A stretch of 61,997 nt of DNA from Microbacterium sp. 67-17 (GTDB lineage Bacteria; Actinomycetota; Actinomycetes; Actinomycetales; Microbacteriaceae). Numbering within the stretch: the stretch's first letter is position 1; every line of letters begins with the position of its first letter. Positions 1 through 8,014 of the stretch are shown here, piece after piece. The DNA is taken from positions 1 through 61,997 of the forward strand of contig NZ_MKTR01000025.1 of assembly GCF_001898325.1 (NCBI RefSeq). Reading direction: 5' to 3'. A program made the translations under genes and the position numbers. The notes beneath the pieces were generated by a model. It saw nothing but the letters and a program-made list of their open reading frames with translations. It did no database searches and was not told the origin of the DNA.

Positions 1-1
1 C

Positions 2-79
2 CGACCCCAGGCGCCCAAGCTGCCCGAGGCCGCCTGGATCAACCAGCCCTCACAGGAGGCCCTCATACAGACCGCCTGA
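2..79 (+). CDS. C-terminal 25 residues of an unknown protein (partial)
   Basis: An open frame enters from the left edge and stops with TGA at 77-79. The last residues read WINQPSQEALIQTA. There is too little to assign a family. It is called because codon use and third-position G+C look coding, and because the next small gene follows closely on the same strand. Confidence 0.45.
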   Translation, partial: RPQAPKLPEAAWINQPSQEALIQTA

Positions 80-148
80 CGGAATCTGTCTCACCCGCCT
101 TGACACTTTCCGCCCGCGGCGCTGCGGATTCTCGACCGCGCGACCATT

Positions 149-316
149 GTGATCCTCGCTATCGCCGCGGTGTCGCTGGTCGTCTCGCTCGTCTGGTTCG
201 GGCTCGTCCCCATTCGCGACTCGAGCCCCGACGGCGAGTGGGGATTTGTCTTCCCCTTCCCATTCGGGTCGGTCGATCTCTCGATCACACCGATGCAGGC
301 ATCCGTTAGCGGCTAA
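149..316 (+). CDS. Small one-helix membrane protein, unknown function
   Basis: The 55-residue frame opens with a hydrophobic segment (VILAIAAVSLVVSLVWFGLV, about residues 1-20). A polar stretch with two WGF/FPFPFG-like aromatic patches follows, so one transmembrane helix with an external tail is likely. GTG at 149 is the only standard start after an in-frame stop at 101. CTG at 122 would add a plausible basic N-terminus (RILDRAT), so the start is uncertain. No clear ribosome-binding site is seen. The stop abuts the stop of the convergent gene at 317. I do not recognise the family. Confidence 0.45.
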   Translation: MILAIAAVSLVVSLVWFGLVPIRDSSPDGEWGFVFPFPFGSVDLSITPMQASVSG

Positions 317-898
317 TCACGCGCGGTCGCGGCGCGGCGTGGCGAACCACGTCGCGAGGATGAACGCGCCGACCAGGCCGAAGACCAGCCAGGTGAGCGC
401 CGCGCCGACCCAGCCGGTGACGAAGAAGCCGAACATGAGCGCTGCGAACCACAGCAGCGCCACGAGGGCGAGCGTCATGAGCGTGAGCAGGATGCCGCGC
501 AGCGGCGCCCGTGCGAACAAGCCGAAGCCCCAGGCGGTGCGCTGCGGAACCCCGAAGACGGCAGGCAGCAGGATGGCGGCGACCACGAGCGCGGGAATCA
601 CGAGCCACGAGGCGACCAGAGCGCTCGCTGAGACGGCGACCGTGAGCAGCAGCACCGCAAGCCATTCGCCCCAGCTCGGCCACCGCCCGCCGCCGCCGAG
701 CGCCGACCGGAACCCCGCAGCAACCAGCGCGACGCTGGCCACGACACCGGCAAGCGAAGCGAGCGCGAGCAGCACGAAGACGACGTATGCCGCGGGCGTC
801 ACGAACGGCACCACGAGCAGCGCCTGCACCGCGGTGTTCAGCAGGGCGACCGGCGCCCATACCCGCCAGGTGCGTCCGAGCAGCATCCACGTGCTCAC
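317..898 (-). CDS. Multi-pass membrane protein, unknown function
   Basis: This 193-residue protein is almost entirely hydrophobic, with about five predicted membrane helices and short basic loops (RTWRVW at the start, TPRRDRA at the end). No catalytic motif is visible. The ATG overlaps the stop of the upstream lipoprotein gene by four bases (ATGA), so the two are co-translated. Together with the metallophosphoesterase gene they form a tightly coupled operon. It may be a membrane partner for the lipoprotein, but that is inference from gene order only. Confidence 0.75.
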   Translation of the reverse strand: MSTWMLLGRTWRVWAPVALLNTAVQALLVVPFVTPAAYVVFVLLALASLAGVVASVALVAAGFRSALGGGGRWPSWGEWLAVLLLTVAVSASALVASWLVIPALVVAAILLPAVFGVPQRTAWGFGLFARAPLRGILLTLMTLALVALLWFAALMFGFFVTGWVGAALTWLVFGLVGAFILATWFATPRRDRA

Positions 899-1245
899 AG
901 GTCACCTCGCACGGCGTCATCCAGGATGTCCCAGTACTTCCCGTTATAGATCGCCTCGTCGCCAACCGTCACCGTGACGGTGTCGGTTGCATCGGCGGGG
1001 GAGGTGACGGTGATCGACTGGCCGTCCGCGGTCTCACCCGTGCACGACACCGCCTCACCGTCCTGCTCACACACCGGCGCGACCAGCACGTCGATGTTCT
1101 TCGCGAGCAGGATGTCGATAGCGGCGTACCGGATCTCGGTCATGTGGTTGCCGCCGACGGGAGCCAGTGCCTCGACCTGCGAGCATCCCGCCACCGCCAC
1201 CATGCTCGCCGCCAGCACCGATGCCGCGATCAGTCGCCGCTTCAT
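895..1245 (-). CDS. Small lipoprotein, unknown function
   Basis: The N-terminus is a typical lipoprotein signal: MKRR, a hydrophobic core, then the lipobox VAGC with Cys20 as the lipidated residue. The mature part is about 97 residues, acidic, with two further Cys (PVCEQ and VSCTG) that could form a disulfide outside the cell. The start overlaps the stop of the metallophosphoesterase gene (1242-1245), and the stop overlaps the start of the membrane protein gene. It is therefore the middle gene of a three-gene operon. Function is unknown. Confidence 0.75.
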   Translation of the reverse strand: MKRRLIAASVLAASMVAVAGCSQVEALAPVGGNHMTEIRYAAIDILLAKNIDVLVAPVCEQDGEAVSCTGETADGQSITVTSPADATDTVTVTVGDEAIYNGKYWDILDDAVRGDL

Positions 1246-3035
1246 AGCCCACGCTCCGTCTCATAGGCCAGGATCCGAGCGTTCTCGCTCAAGTGCTGCT
1301 TCTCGAGCGCAGCATCCGTGATTCGCGAGAGATCGAACGGAGCCTTCAGGAGCAGCTCGGTGTTGCGATCCAGCGGTGAGCCACGACGCATCATCGGACT
1401 CTCGGCCCAGTCGTTGGAAGCGAATTCGCGCGAGCGAGAGGCGAGGTCGGCGACGCTGCCGCTGGATCCGGGAACGGCGGGGGAGGCGTGATCGAGCACC
1501 GTCGTGAACAGCGACAGCGTGCCGTCGCGGTTGTCGACGATCTCGACCACCTGCTGCTGCTGCGGGAAGTCGATGCAGGATGCCGTCGTGATCTCCCAGA
1601 AGCCGCGCTCGCCGTCCGAGTGCGCGAGGATCTGATTCAGGTGGGTGTGGCCATTGAGCCACCCGATCACGACGGGGTACTTCAGCAGCATCGCCACGAA
1701 TTCCTCGGCGCCATAGAGCTTCTGCGGGTCATCGAACCGCTGCGCCTTGTTCTCGAGCGTCAGGCTGTTGTGGTGGCTGAAGATCAGGACGAGCTTGTTC
1801 TCGGCCTGCGCCTGCTGCAGTTGCGCCTCGAGCCAGCGGAACTGCACCTCGGGAACACCGCCGTCGGGCCCCGCGACCTGGTTGCAGGTGTCCAGGCCGA
1901 AGCCGCGGACGTTGGGCGACAGGTCGGCCGACCACCAGGTCTCGCCCGAGTCCAGGTTGTGCTGGGTGAAGCCGTGCCCGACGGGTCCGGGAGTCGGCTG
2001 GGTGTTGAAGTGCTCGGCCATGAAGTCGCGCTGTTCGAACAGGTAGCGCTCGGGGCTGGCAGCGACCTCCTTGAAGCCGGGCCGACCCCACGCGAGCCCC
2101 AGCGCATCGACCGCCTGTTGCAGGATGCCGGTCGCAGCGGCCCACCCGCCGAGCGCCATCCCTGCGGTGCCCTCGAGCGCGTACGACTTCTGTGCGCCGA
2201 TCGCCAGGGCGTGAAGCTGCGGGCTGAGGTTGAACGTGCCAAGCAGCAGGGTGTCGTGGTTTCCATACACGGCGTACCAGGGAGCGGGGAGCCCGACGGA
2301 ATCGACGGGCTTCGCAATCGCCTGCGAGAGCAGATCCGGAAGCTGCGGGAAGCCGTAGTCGCCGAAGGCTCCGCCGCTCGGGTCGCTGGGACGGTACGCC
2401 CACGTGGCTTCGGCCCAGGCCTGCACACCCTGGTAGCTCGAGCTCGCGTAGGCGGGATCGACGCTCAGGCCGTCCATGAGATCGATGTACCACCGCAGCT
2501 CCGTGTGCGAGTGCATGTCGGCGGAGTCGCCGGTTACGATCGCGGCGCTCATCGGCGCGCCCGTGAGAGGGCTGTACCGGGCATCCGAGAATGCCTGCAC
2601 CATTGCTGCTGTCGCATGCGGGCTCAGGGGGTCTTGCGGGTGGAAGGCCGAGCCCCACGCCGAGTGGTCTTGCACGATCATCGGCTCGATGCGGCCGGGG
2701 GACTGTGCGTCGATGACGTGGAGGTCAGAGAGGTGCCCGAGGTACAGCAGCGAGCGTCGTGCCGTCGTGCGCGCGCCCGCGGGCGCGGCACGCAGGATGT
2801 CGAGACGAGGGATGTACGGCTCGCCCGGCCCGGTCACGAGTCCCCGGTAGGACCCCTGGATGACGCTGCCCTGCAGGATCGTCTGCTGCAGGGTCGTCGG
2901 GATGCCGGCAGCGGTCTGTGCGGTGGTCTGCGCGCGCGCCGCAAGACCGCGTCCGAGCACGTCGACGTTCAGTCCGGTGGCGGCAGCGAGCGCTGCAACG
3001 CCGGTAAGGAAGTGGCGGCGGGACAGTCCGGGCAT
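1242..3035 (-). CDS. Tat-exported metallophosphoesterase (TIGR03767-like)
   Basis: The 597-residue protein begins with a twin-arginine signal (SRRHFLTGVAALAAA), so it is exported folded. Calcineurin-type metal-binding motifs follow in order: a DLH motif near residue 104, GDSAD near 170, GNHD near 262, a SHH motif in the C-terminal half and GHTH beyond it. Length and layout fit the actinobacterial TIGR03767 (PPA1498-like) metallophosphoesterases. The substrate is unknown, possibly phosphate esters at the cell surface. A -10-like TAAAGT lies about 40 bp upstream at 3072-3077. It is followed by a coupled lipoprotein gene and membrane protein gene. Confidence 0.85.
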   Translation of the reverse strand: MPGLSRRHFLTGVAALAAATGLNVDVLGRGLAARAQTTAQTAAGIPTTLQQTILQGSVIQGSYRGLVTGPGEPYIPRLDILRAAPAGARTTARRSLLYLGHLSDLHVIDAQSPGRIEPMIVQDHSAWGSAFHPQDPLSPHATAAMVQAFSDARYSPLTGAPMSAAIVTGDSADMHSHTELRWYIDLMDGLSVDPAYASSSYQGVQAWAEATWAYRPSDPSGGAFGDYGFPQLPDLLSQAIAKPVDSVGLPAPWYAVYGNHDTLLLGTFNLSPQLHALAIGAQKSYALEGTAGMALGGWAAATGILQQAVDALGLAWGRPGFKEVAASPERYLFEQRDFMAEHFNTQPTPGPVGHGFTQHNLDSGETWWSADLSPNVRGFGLDTCNQVAGPDGGVPEVQFRWLEAQLQQAQAENKLVLIFSHHNSLTLENKAQRFDDPQKLYGAEEFVAMLLKYPVVIGWLNGHTHLNQILAHSDGERGFWEITTASCIDFPQQQQVVEIVDNRDGTLSLFTTVLDHASPAVPGSSGSVADLASRSREFASNDWAESPMMRRGSPLDRNTELLLKAPFDLSRITDAALEKQHLSENARILAYETERGL

Positions 3036-3109
3036 CGATGCCGTCCGTTCGGGTCAGGCGACAGTGCTCTGACTTTATCGGAACGGCGCGCGCCTCAACC
3101 GGAGCGAAC

Positions 3110-3691
3110 TCACGCGTCGGGTCGTTCGATCAGCACGAGGCCTTGCTTGGTCAGTGCCACAGTCACCCATCCGTCGCCGAACAGGTAGGTCATGCCGTAC
3201 CCGTCCTCATCGACCGCGACGGCGTATTGCGGGTCTGTCGTGATGTAGGTGCCTTGGGCGCCGTCCTCGCGCAGCCAGCCTTGACCGATGAGTTCGGTCT
3301 GCAGGCGCGTTGCCTCGCTGCTGGCGATCGGTGCCCACCCGAAGAGCAGCAGGTTGTCGGTCGCGGGCCCGTCGAAGTCCGCCCACGTGCACTGCAGGCC
3401 TCCCTCGACGACCGTCGCGCCGACGAGGAAGTCATCGGCGCGTGAGGTCCACCCGTAGCTGGTGAGTTCGTCGACGAGCGAGGAGGAGATGAGGGTGTCG
3501 CACGTCGGTGCTGATGCCTCCGCGGTCGCGCTGGGGGAGGCATCTGGGGTGTCGATTGGCCCTGCGGGCGGGGCGGATTCGGTGGTTGCCGACGTGGGCT
3601 CCGGAGTGGGGGTTGTCGAGCACGCAGCGAGCGCAAGTGCAGCGAGCAGGATCGGTGCCAGCAGCGCCGCCCGCGGCGCTCGGGAGGTCAT
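3110..3691 (-). CDS. Lipoprotein, unknown function
   Basis: The sequence has a lipoprotein signal (ALALAACS, Cys near residue 24). A Thr/Pro/Ser/Ala-rich spacer of about 35 residues follows, typical of surface-tethered actinobacterial proteins. The globular part is about 130 residues, with Cys residues at TCDTLI and LQCTWAD that probably form a disulfide. No enzyme motif is seen. The ATG overlaps the stop of hisN by four bases, so the gene is translationally coupled to hisN although no functional link is evident. Confidence 0.75.
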   Translation of the reverse strand: MTSRAPRAALLAPILLAALALAACSTTPTPEPTSATTESAPPAGPIDTPDASPSATAEASAPTCDTLISSSLVDELTSYGWTSRADDFLVGATVVEGGLQCTWADFDGPATDNLLLFGWAPIASSEATRLQTELIGQGWLREDGAQGTYITTDPQYAVAVDEDGYGMTYLFGDGWVTVALTKQGLVLIERPDA

Positions 3692-4527
3692 GACGCCGCC
3701 TCGTCGCCACGCAGCAGGTCGATGAAGGCGTCGTGCAGGATGCCGTTCGTGGCGATCCCGGACCGATCACTCAGCGTGTGGGTCCCGTCGACAGCCGTGA
3801 ACCGGCCGCCGGCCTCCTGCAGAATCGGGACGTAGGGAGCGATGTCATACTCTTTGACGCCGAACTCGGCGACCATCTCGAGCCGGCCCTCGGCCAGCAG
3901 CATGTAGGGCCAGGCGTCGCCGTATCCACGATCACGCCACACGGCGCGGGTCAGGCGGATGAGGTCGTCGACGCGGCCGACCTCGTCCCACTGCCCGATG
4001 CTCTGAAAGCTGACGCTTGCCCGGTCAAGGGCGTCGACGTCGGAAACCTGCAGCCGAGTCGCCTCGCCCGATGGCGTCGCCGTCCACGCGCCGAGTCCGG
4101 TGGCGCCCCACCAGCGGCGCCCGATCGCGGGCTGGCTCACGACGCCGACGCGGGGAACGCCGTCGATCGCGAGGGCGATGAGAGTCGCCCACATCGGGAT
4201 GCCCTTGAGGTAGTTCGCCGTCCCGTCGATCGGATCGATGATCCACTGCCGCGCCGCGTCGCCCGACGACCCGAATTCCTCGCCGAAGATCCCGTCTGAG
4301 GGGCGTTCGGCCTCGAGGATGTCGCGGATGGCCCGCTCGGTGGCAAGGTCGGCCTCCGTCACGTGCGTGGCATCAGGCTTGACACGGATGTCGAGATCAG
4401 CCGCGTCGAAGCGGGCCATCGACACCGCGTCGGCGGCATCCGCGAGTCGGAGTGCGACGTCGAGCTCCGCCGAAAGATCGCCGTTGAACGGTGCGTCGAA
4501 GCTGTTCATCGCGGGGAGGGACATCAC
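3688..4527 (-). CDS. hisN: Histidinol-phosphatase, inositol-monophosphatase family
   Basis: The 279-residue protein carries the IMPase metal site: GEEFG (Glu83-Glu84) and WIIDPIDGTANY (Asp98, Asp101). The run GIPMWATLIAL after the Asp motif and the C-terminal QEAGGRFT are characteristic of actinobacterial HisN. HisN removes phosphate from L-histidinol phosphate in histidine synthesis. Broader inositol or sugar phosphatase activity cannot be excluded. GTG at 4527 or the adjacent ATG at 4524 may be the start. A -10-like TATCCT lies 7 nt before the GTG with no ribosome-binding site, suggesting a leaderless mRNA. The gene is coupled to the downstream lipoprotein. Confidence 0.82.
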   Translation of the reverse strand: MMSLPAMNSFDAPFNGDLSAELDVALRLADAADAVSMARFDAADLDIRVKPDATHVTEADLATERAIRDILEAERPSDGIFGEEFGSSGDAARQWIIDPIDGTANYLKGIPMWATLIALAIDGVPRVGVVSQPAIGRRWWGATGLGAWTATPSGEATRLQVSDVDALDRASVSFQSIGQWDEVGRVDDLIRLTRAVWRDRGYGDAWPYMLLAEGRLEMVAEFGVKEYDIAPYVPILQEAGGRFTAVDGTHTLSDRSGIATNGILHDAFIDLLRGDEAAS

Positions 4528-4585
4528 AGGATCAAGGATAGGCGGCCGCGCCTCCCGCGATTTCCCGGTGACGTAATCGTGATGC

Positions 4586-4591
4586 TAGAGT
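4586..4591 (+). promoter_or_regulatory. Probable -10 box of tRNA-Lys
   Basis: TAGAGT lies 42 bp before the tRNA. It sits in CTAGAGTTGACCCT, nearly identical to CTAGACTTGACCCT upstream of tRNA-Gln (37566-37579). Confidence 0.45.
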
Positions 4592-4633
4592 TGACCCTCG
4601 GTTCGCCGTGCAATCTGCCCGTCGCAAACCTCC

Positions 4634-4709
4634 GCACCTCTAGCTCAATCGGCAGAGCAACTGACTCTTAATCAGTGGGTTCAGGGTTCAAGTCCCTGGG
4701 GGTGCACCA
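4634..4709 (+). tRNA. tRNA-Lys (anticodon CUU)
   Basis: The acceptor stem GCACCTC pairs with GGGGTGC, and CCA is encoded at 4707-4709. The anticodon stem ACTGA/TCAGT encloses loop CTCTTAA with anticodon CTT. The T-arm CAGGG-TTCAAGT-CCCTG is intact. Length is 76 nt. All arms fold without mismatch apart from one G-U pair in the acceptor stem. Confidence 0.97.
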
Positions 4710-4740
4710 CATTGCCGTCACTGTCGCGTATTCCTTCCGC

Positions 4741-4866
4741 GATGCGAAAGACGCATCCGTCCGCCTCGCGTGAGAGTGCTCTCACATAGCGTTCGCATAG
4801 CGCGCGCCAAGGGTAGGTTCGTTACCAGAGCAACACCTTCGCGGTATTCGGGTAATCGCGAAGAGG
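4741..4866. other. Intergenic region with three inverted repeats
   Basis: Between tRNA-Lys and the MFS gene there is no convincing ORF. There are three inverted repeats: GATGCG-AAAGA-CGCATC (4741-4757), GTGAGAG-TG-CTCTCAC (4770-4785) and CTTCGCG with CGCGAAG (about 4840-4866). The stronger hairpin annotated separately follows. The stretch could be a small RNA gene or a set of regulatory sites. No known RNA family is recognised. Confidence 0.4.
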
Positions 4867-4899
4867 GCGGCCCGGGTGAGAGTTTTCTCCCCGGGCCGC
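4867..4899. terminator. Strong hairpin, likely terminator
   Basis: GCGGCCCGGG (4867-4876) pairs perfectly with CCCGGGCCGC (4890-4899), with extra GAGA/TCTC pairing inside the loop. On the plus strand a short T-rich ATTTCTGTCT follows. It could end tRNA-Lys-side transcription and also the opposing MFS mRNA. Confidence 0.65.
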
Positions 4900-4935
4900 A
4901 TTTCTGTCTGCGGGCGGACCTAACCGCAGGATGCC

Positions 4936-6177
4936 TCAGCCGGCGTCTCCGATGAGCACTGCCGCACCTTCCTCCTGCGCGTCGGCGACGTGACCGTCGA
5001 TGCGGGTAAGGGCCCCTCGCCCGAGCAGGATGATCAGCCCCGATAGCAGCACCGCGACGGCGGCGACGTAGTACGGCACACTCGCCGAGAACGCGTGCCA
5101 CAGCAGGGCGGCCAGCGGGGGAGCGGCCGCACCACCGAGGAAACGCACGGCAGAGTACGCCGACGACGCGACGGCCCGCGGGTGGTCCGTTGCTTCCATG
5201 ACCGACTCCGTGAGCACCGTGTTCATGACGCCGAGTAGAAGCCCGCCGACGACGATGCAGGTGACCAGAGCCGCCGCCGACTCGACCAGCAGCCCGGCGA
5301 CCAGCAGGTCGACGGCAAGCAGTGCCAGCACGGTCTGCATGATCGCTGTGCGAGGCATCCGTCGCGCGAGCGCAGGCGCGACCCAGACGCTCGTGATCGC
5401 GAGTGCAACGCCCCAGCCAAAGAAGGTCAGCCCGATCCCCATCGCTCCGAAGCCGAGCGGGAACGGCGAGAAGGCCAACAGGATGAAGAACCCGATGTTG
5501 TAGAACAGGGCGGCGGCAGCAAGCACGGCAAGGGCGGGGGTGCGTAGCGCCCGTATCGGTGCCGACAGGGGGATGGGGGTTCGCCGTTCACCGGTCCCGC
5601 GCACGAGCACGGCGACCGCGATGAAGGCGATCGCCATGAGCACCACCACCCCGAAGAACGGCCCGCGCCAGCTGACCTCGCCGAGAAGACCACCGAGGAG
5701 CGGCCCGATCGCGATTCCGAGGCCCAGCGCCGCTTCGTAGAGGACGATCGCCGCGCCGCTGCCACCTGCGGCCGCCCCGACGATCGTCGCCAAAGCAGTG
5801 GAGATGAACAGGGCATTGCCGAGCCCCCAGCCGGCGCGGAAGCCGATGATCGCGTCGACGCTGCCGGACAGTGCCGACAGCAGAGAGAAGACCACGATGA
5901 GGCCGAGCCCCGTCATGAGGGTGGCCTTGGTGCCGATCCGGCTCGAGACCCAACTGGTCACGAGCATCGCAAGCCCCGTGACCAGCAGATAGCTGGTGAA
6001 CAACAGCTCGGTCTCCACGGGTGTCGCGTCGAGCGAGGCGGCGATCGCCGGGAGGATCGGGTCGACCAAGCCGATTCCCATGAACGCGACGACACAGGCG
6101 AACGCAACGGCCCACACCTGTGCCGGCTGGCGCCAGACCGACGCGGCGGATGTCGGGGCGTGGGTGGATGCGGTCAC
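4936..6177 (-). CDS. MFS drug-efflux-type transporter
   Basis: This 413-residue protein has about 12 hydrophobic helices and the MFS loop 2-3 pattern (SSRIGTKATLMTGL). The motif ALGLGIAIGPLLGGLLGEVSWR at helix 5 matches drug:H+ antiporters. Proton-driven efflux of an unknown small molecule is the likely role. The ATG overlaps the stop of the upstream marR-type gene by four bases, so repressor and pump form one operon. The C-terminal 25 residues are acidic and probably cytoplasmic. Confidence 0.85.
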   Translation of the reverse strand: MTASTHAPTSAASVWRQPAQVWAVAFACVVAFMGIGLVDPILPAIAASLDATPVETELLFTSYLLVTGLAMLVTSWVSSRIGTKATLMTGLGLIVVFSLLSALSGSVDAIIGFRAGWGLGNALFISTALATIVGAAAGGSGAAIVLYEAALGLGIAIGPLLGGLLGEVSWRGPFFGVVVLMAIAFIAVAVLVRGTGERRTPIPLSAPIRALRTPALAVLAAAALFYNIGFFILLAFSPFPLGFGAMGIGLTFFGWGVALAITSVWVAPALARRMPRTAIMQTVLALLAVDLLVAGLLVESAAALVTCIVVGGLLLGVMNTVLTESVMEATDHPRAVASSAYSAVRFLGGAAAPPLAALLWHAFSASVPYYVAAVAVLLSGLIILLGRGALTRIDGHVADAQEEGAAVLIGDAG

Positions 6178-6620
6178 TGGTTCCGTCCTGATGTGTTGAG
6201 GGGGACCTCGATCGTGCGTTCGCGCAGCAGCTGAGCAGTGCGCTCGAGCGCGGCACGGTCGTCTTCGGTGAGATCGGCGAACAGGGGTGCGAGTGTCTCG
6301 CTCAGCTGTGCCCGCCAGCGCGCAAGGGCTCCTCGCCCATCCGCGGTGATGCGCACCACGGTCGCGCGTGAGTCGTCGGGGTCAGGGGAGCGGGTCACGA
6401 GCGCCTCATCCGCCATCTGGCCGATCAAGCGCGTCATCCCGGGCTGCGTCGTTCGCGCGGCCGAAGCCAGTTCGCCGATCCGAAGCGCGCCCTCCCGCTC
6501 CAGGGTGGCAAGAGCCCGCCACTGCGCCGCGGGGGTGTCGTTTCCGGTGCGGTGTGCCGCGATGCGACCCAGTGAGTAGGCCGCGCTGATGATCGTCTCG
6601 ATGGGGCCGGGGTCTGTCAC
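6174..6620 (-). CDS. MarR-family transcriptional regulator
   Basis: The 148-residue protein has a MarR winged-helix domain: AQWRALATLEREGALRIGEL, the recognition-helix region TTQPGMTRLIGQMADEAL, and the wing SPDPDDSRATVVRITADG. The frame continues further upstream, but GTG at 6620 gives the family's normal length. The start lies just inside an AT-rich palindromic region. A -10-like TATAGT lies 7 nt before the GTG and no Shine-Dalgarno is seen, suggesting a leaderless mRNA. It probably represses itself and the coupled MFS pump until a ligand is bound. Confidence 0.85.
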   Translation of the reverse strand: MTDPGPIETIISAAYSLGRIAAHRTGNDTPAAQWRALATLEREGALRIGELASAARTTQPGMTRLIGQMADEALVTRSPDPDDSRATVVRITADGRGALARWRAQLSETLAPLFADLTEDDRAALERTAQLLRERTIEVPLNTSGRNQ

Positions 6621-6632
6621 GGTCTCGACTAT

Positions 6633-6658
6633 ATACCTCAGATATATAACGCAGGTAT
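6633..6658. promoter_or_regulatory. Putative MarR operator over its own promoter
   Basis: ATACCT (6633-6638) and AGGTAT (6653-6658) form an inverted repeat around TATAT/ATATA-rich DNA, 13 bp upstream of the marR start codon. The only local AT-rich island is here. Autorepression is inferred from position. Confidence 0.5.
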
Positions 6659-6713
6659 GTAAATGCGATCGGTCGCGAATGGGTAACGGATGCCGACATC
6701 CCGCTGCCACGAC

Positions 6714-6742
6714 TTGCCCCGCGCCACTCCGTGACCTACTGT
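6714..6742 (+). promoter_or_regulatory. Promoter of the liv/3-hydroxybutyrate locus
   Basis: TTGCCC (6714-6719) and TACTGT (6737-6742) are spaced 17 bp, a good sigma-70-type pair. They lie about 57 bp before the first gene of the cluster. Confidence 0.55.
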
Positions 6743-6769
6743 AGGTGCCACCTGAATCAGCTTTCAGGT
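6735..6769. promoter_or_regulatory. Two palindromes at the liv promoter, putative operators
   Basis: CCTAC-T-GTAGG (6735-6745) overlaps the -10 box. ACCTGAA-TCAGCT-TTCAGGT (6750-6769) lies just past the expected transcription start. Either could be the site for the TetR protein encoded at 13079-13768. The second could also fold in RNA. Confidence 0.5.
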
Positions 6770-6799
6770 ATGCCCCTTCCAACGGTGAAAGGCACGCAC

Positions 6800-8002
6800 A
6801 TGCGGGTTACGAAGAAGTTGCTCCTGGGCACGGTGGTCGCCACCAGCGCCCTTGTTATGGCGGCCTGTGCGCCGCAGGCCGACGGCGGCGACGCCGGTGG
6901 CAGCGAGACGGCGGGACCCTCCGAGGTCACTGTCGGCATCGTCTCGAGCGAAAGCGGTCCACTTGCCGGCTACGGCGAGCAGTACCTGTGCGGTTTCCGC
7001 GCCGGGATGTCGTACGCGACCGACGGGACGAACGAGATCAACGGCACGACGATCAACGTCGAATACCGCGACGACGCCGGCGATCCCGACAAGGCTGTGA
7101 CCGCCGTGAAAGAACTCATCGGTGACGGCGTCAACATCATCGCTGGCACGGCATCATCGGGTGTGGCGCTGGCGGTTGCGGAGCAGGCCGAACAGAACAA
7201 GGTTCTCTACATTTCCGGTCCTGCGGCGGCCGACGGGATCACCGGCATCAATGACTACACGTTCCGCTCGGGTCGCCAGAGCTCGCAGGATGTTGCGACG
7301 GCAGGCACCTTCCTCGACGACATCGAAGGCAAGACGGTGACCGTCTTCGCGCAAGACACCGCGTTCGGTCAGGGCAACGTCGCCGCGGTCGAGTCGATCC
7401 TCGGTGGCCAGGGTGCGACGGTCAACTCGGTGCTCGTTGCCGAGGACGTCACGGAGTTCACACCGTTCGCGCAGCAGGTGCTCGCAGGCAACCCCGACCT
7501 CGTCTTCGTCGCATGGGCAGGTGCCACCTCGGGCGCGATGTGGCAGGCGATGAGCCAGCAGGGTGTGCTCGACGCGATTCCGGTGGTCACCGGCCTCGGC
7601 GACTCCGCGACGTTCGGCGCGTACGGTGAGGCTTCGGAAAAGATCAACTTCCTGAACTACTACTTCCCCGGCGCCCCCGACAACGCCGTCAACACCGAGA
7701 TGATCAGCCTGCTCGAAGAGGACGGCTGCACGCCCGATCTCTTCAGCCCCGACGGCTTCAACGCGGCGCTCATGATCGTTCACGCGATCGACGAGGGCCA
7801 GGGTGATGTCGATGCGATGATCGCGGCCCTCGAGGGCTACTCCTTCGACGGTCCGAAGGGCACCCTGACTGTGCGCGCGGGTGACCACGCGCTGCTGCAG
7901 GAGATGTACCAGGTCAAGCTCGTCGCCGACGGTGGCAGCTTCGTTCCCGAGCTGATCGACACGGTGTCTGCCGACGCGGTAGCCCCCGCCGAAGCGCAGT
8001 AA
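6800..8002 (+). CDS. ABC transporter substrate-binding lipoprotein, LivJ/LivK type
   Basis: Begins with a lipoprotein signal (KKLLLGTVVATSALVMAAC, Cys21). A periplasmic-binding-protein type I fold follows: VGIVSSESGPLAGYGEQ near the mature N-terminus and YRDDAGDPDKAVTAVKELI shortly after. Length is 400 residues. ATG at 6800 has GAAAGG 7 bp upstream; the frame is open further upstream but would give a non-signal N-terminus. It is the extracellular receptor for the downstream permeases and ATPases. The ligand is not evident from sequence. The gene neighbours suggest a hydroxyacid or short acyl compound rather than a branched-chain amino acid. Confidence 0.9.
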   Translation: MRVTKKLLLGTVVATSALVMAACAPQADGGDAGGSETAGPSEVTVGIVSSESGPLAGYGEQYLCGFRAGMSYATDGTNEINGTTINVEYRDDAGDPDKAVTAVKELIGDGVNIIAGTASSGVALAVAEQAEQNKVLYISGPAAADGITGINDYTFRSGRQSSQDVATAGTFLDDIEGKTVTVFAQDTAFGQGNVAAVESILGGQGATVNSVLVAEDVTEFTPFAQQVLAGNPDLVFVAWAGATSGAMWQAMSQQGVLDAIPVVTGLGDSATFGAYGEASEKINFLNYYFPGAPDNAVNTEMISLLEEDGCTPDLFSPDGFNAALMIVHAIDEGQGDVDAMIAALEGYSFDGPKGTLTVRAGDHALLQEMYQVKLVADGGSFVPELIDTVSADAVAPAEAQ

Positions 8003-8014
8003 GGCCGAGAACCA

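Noticed and set aside
1488..3188. 566-residue plus-strand frame opposite the metallophosphoesterase
   Set aside because: Shadow of the Tat-exported enzyme; no motifs.
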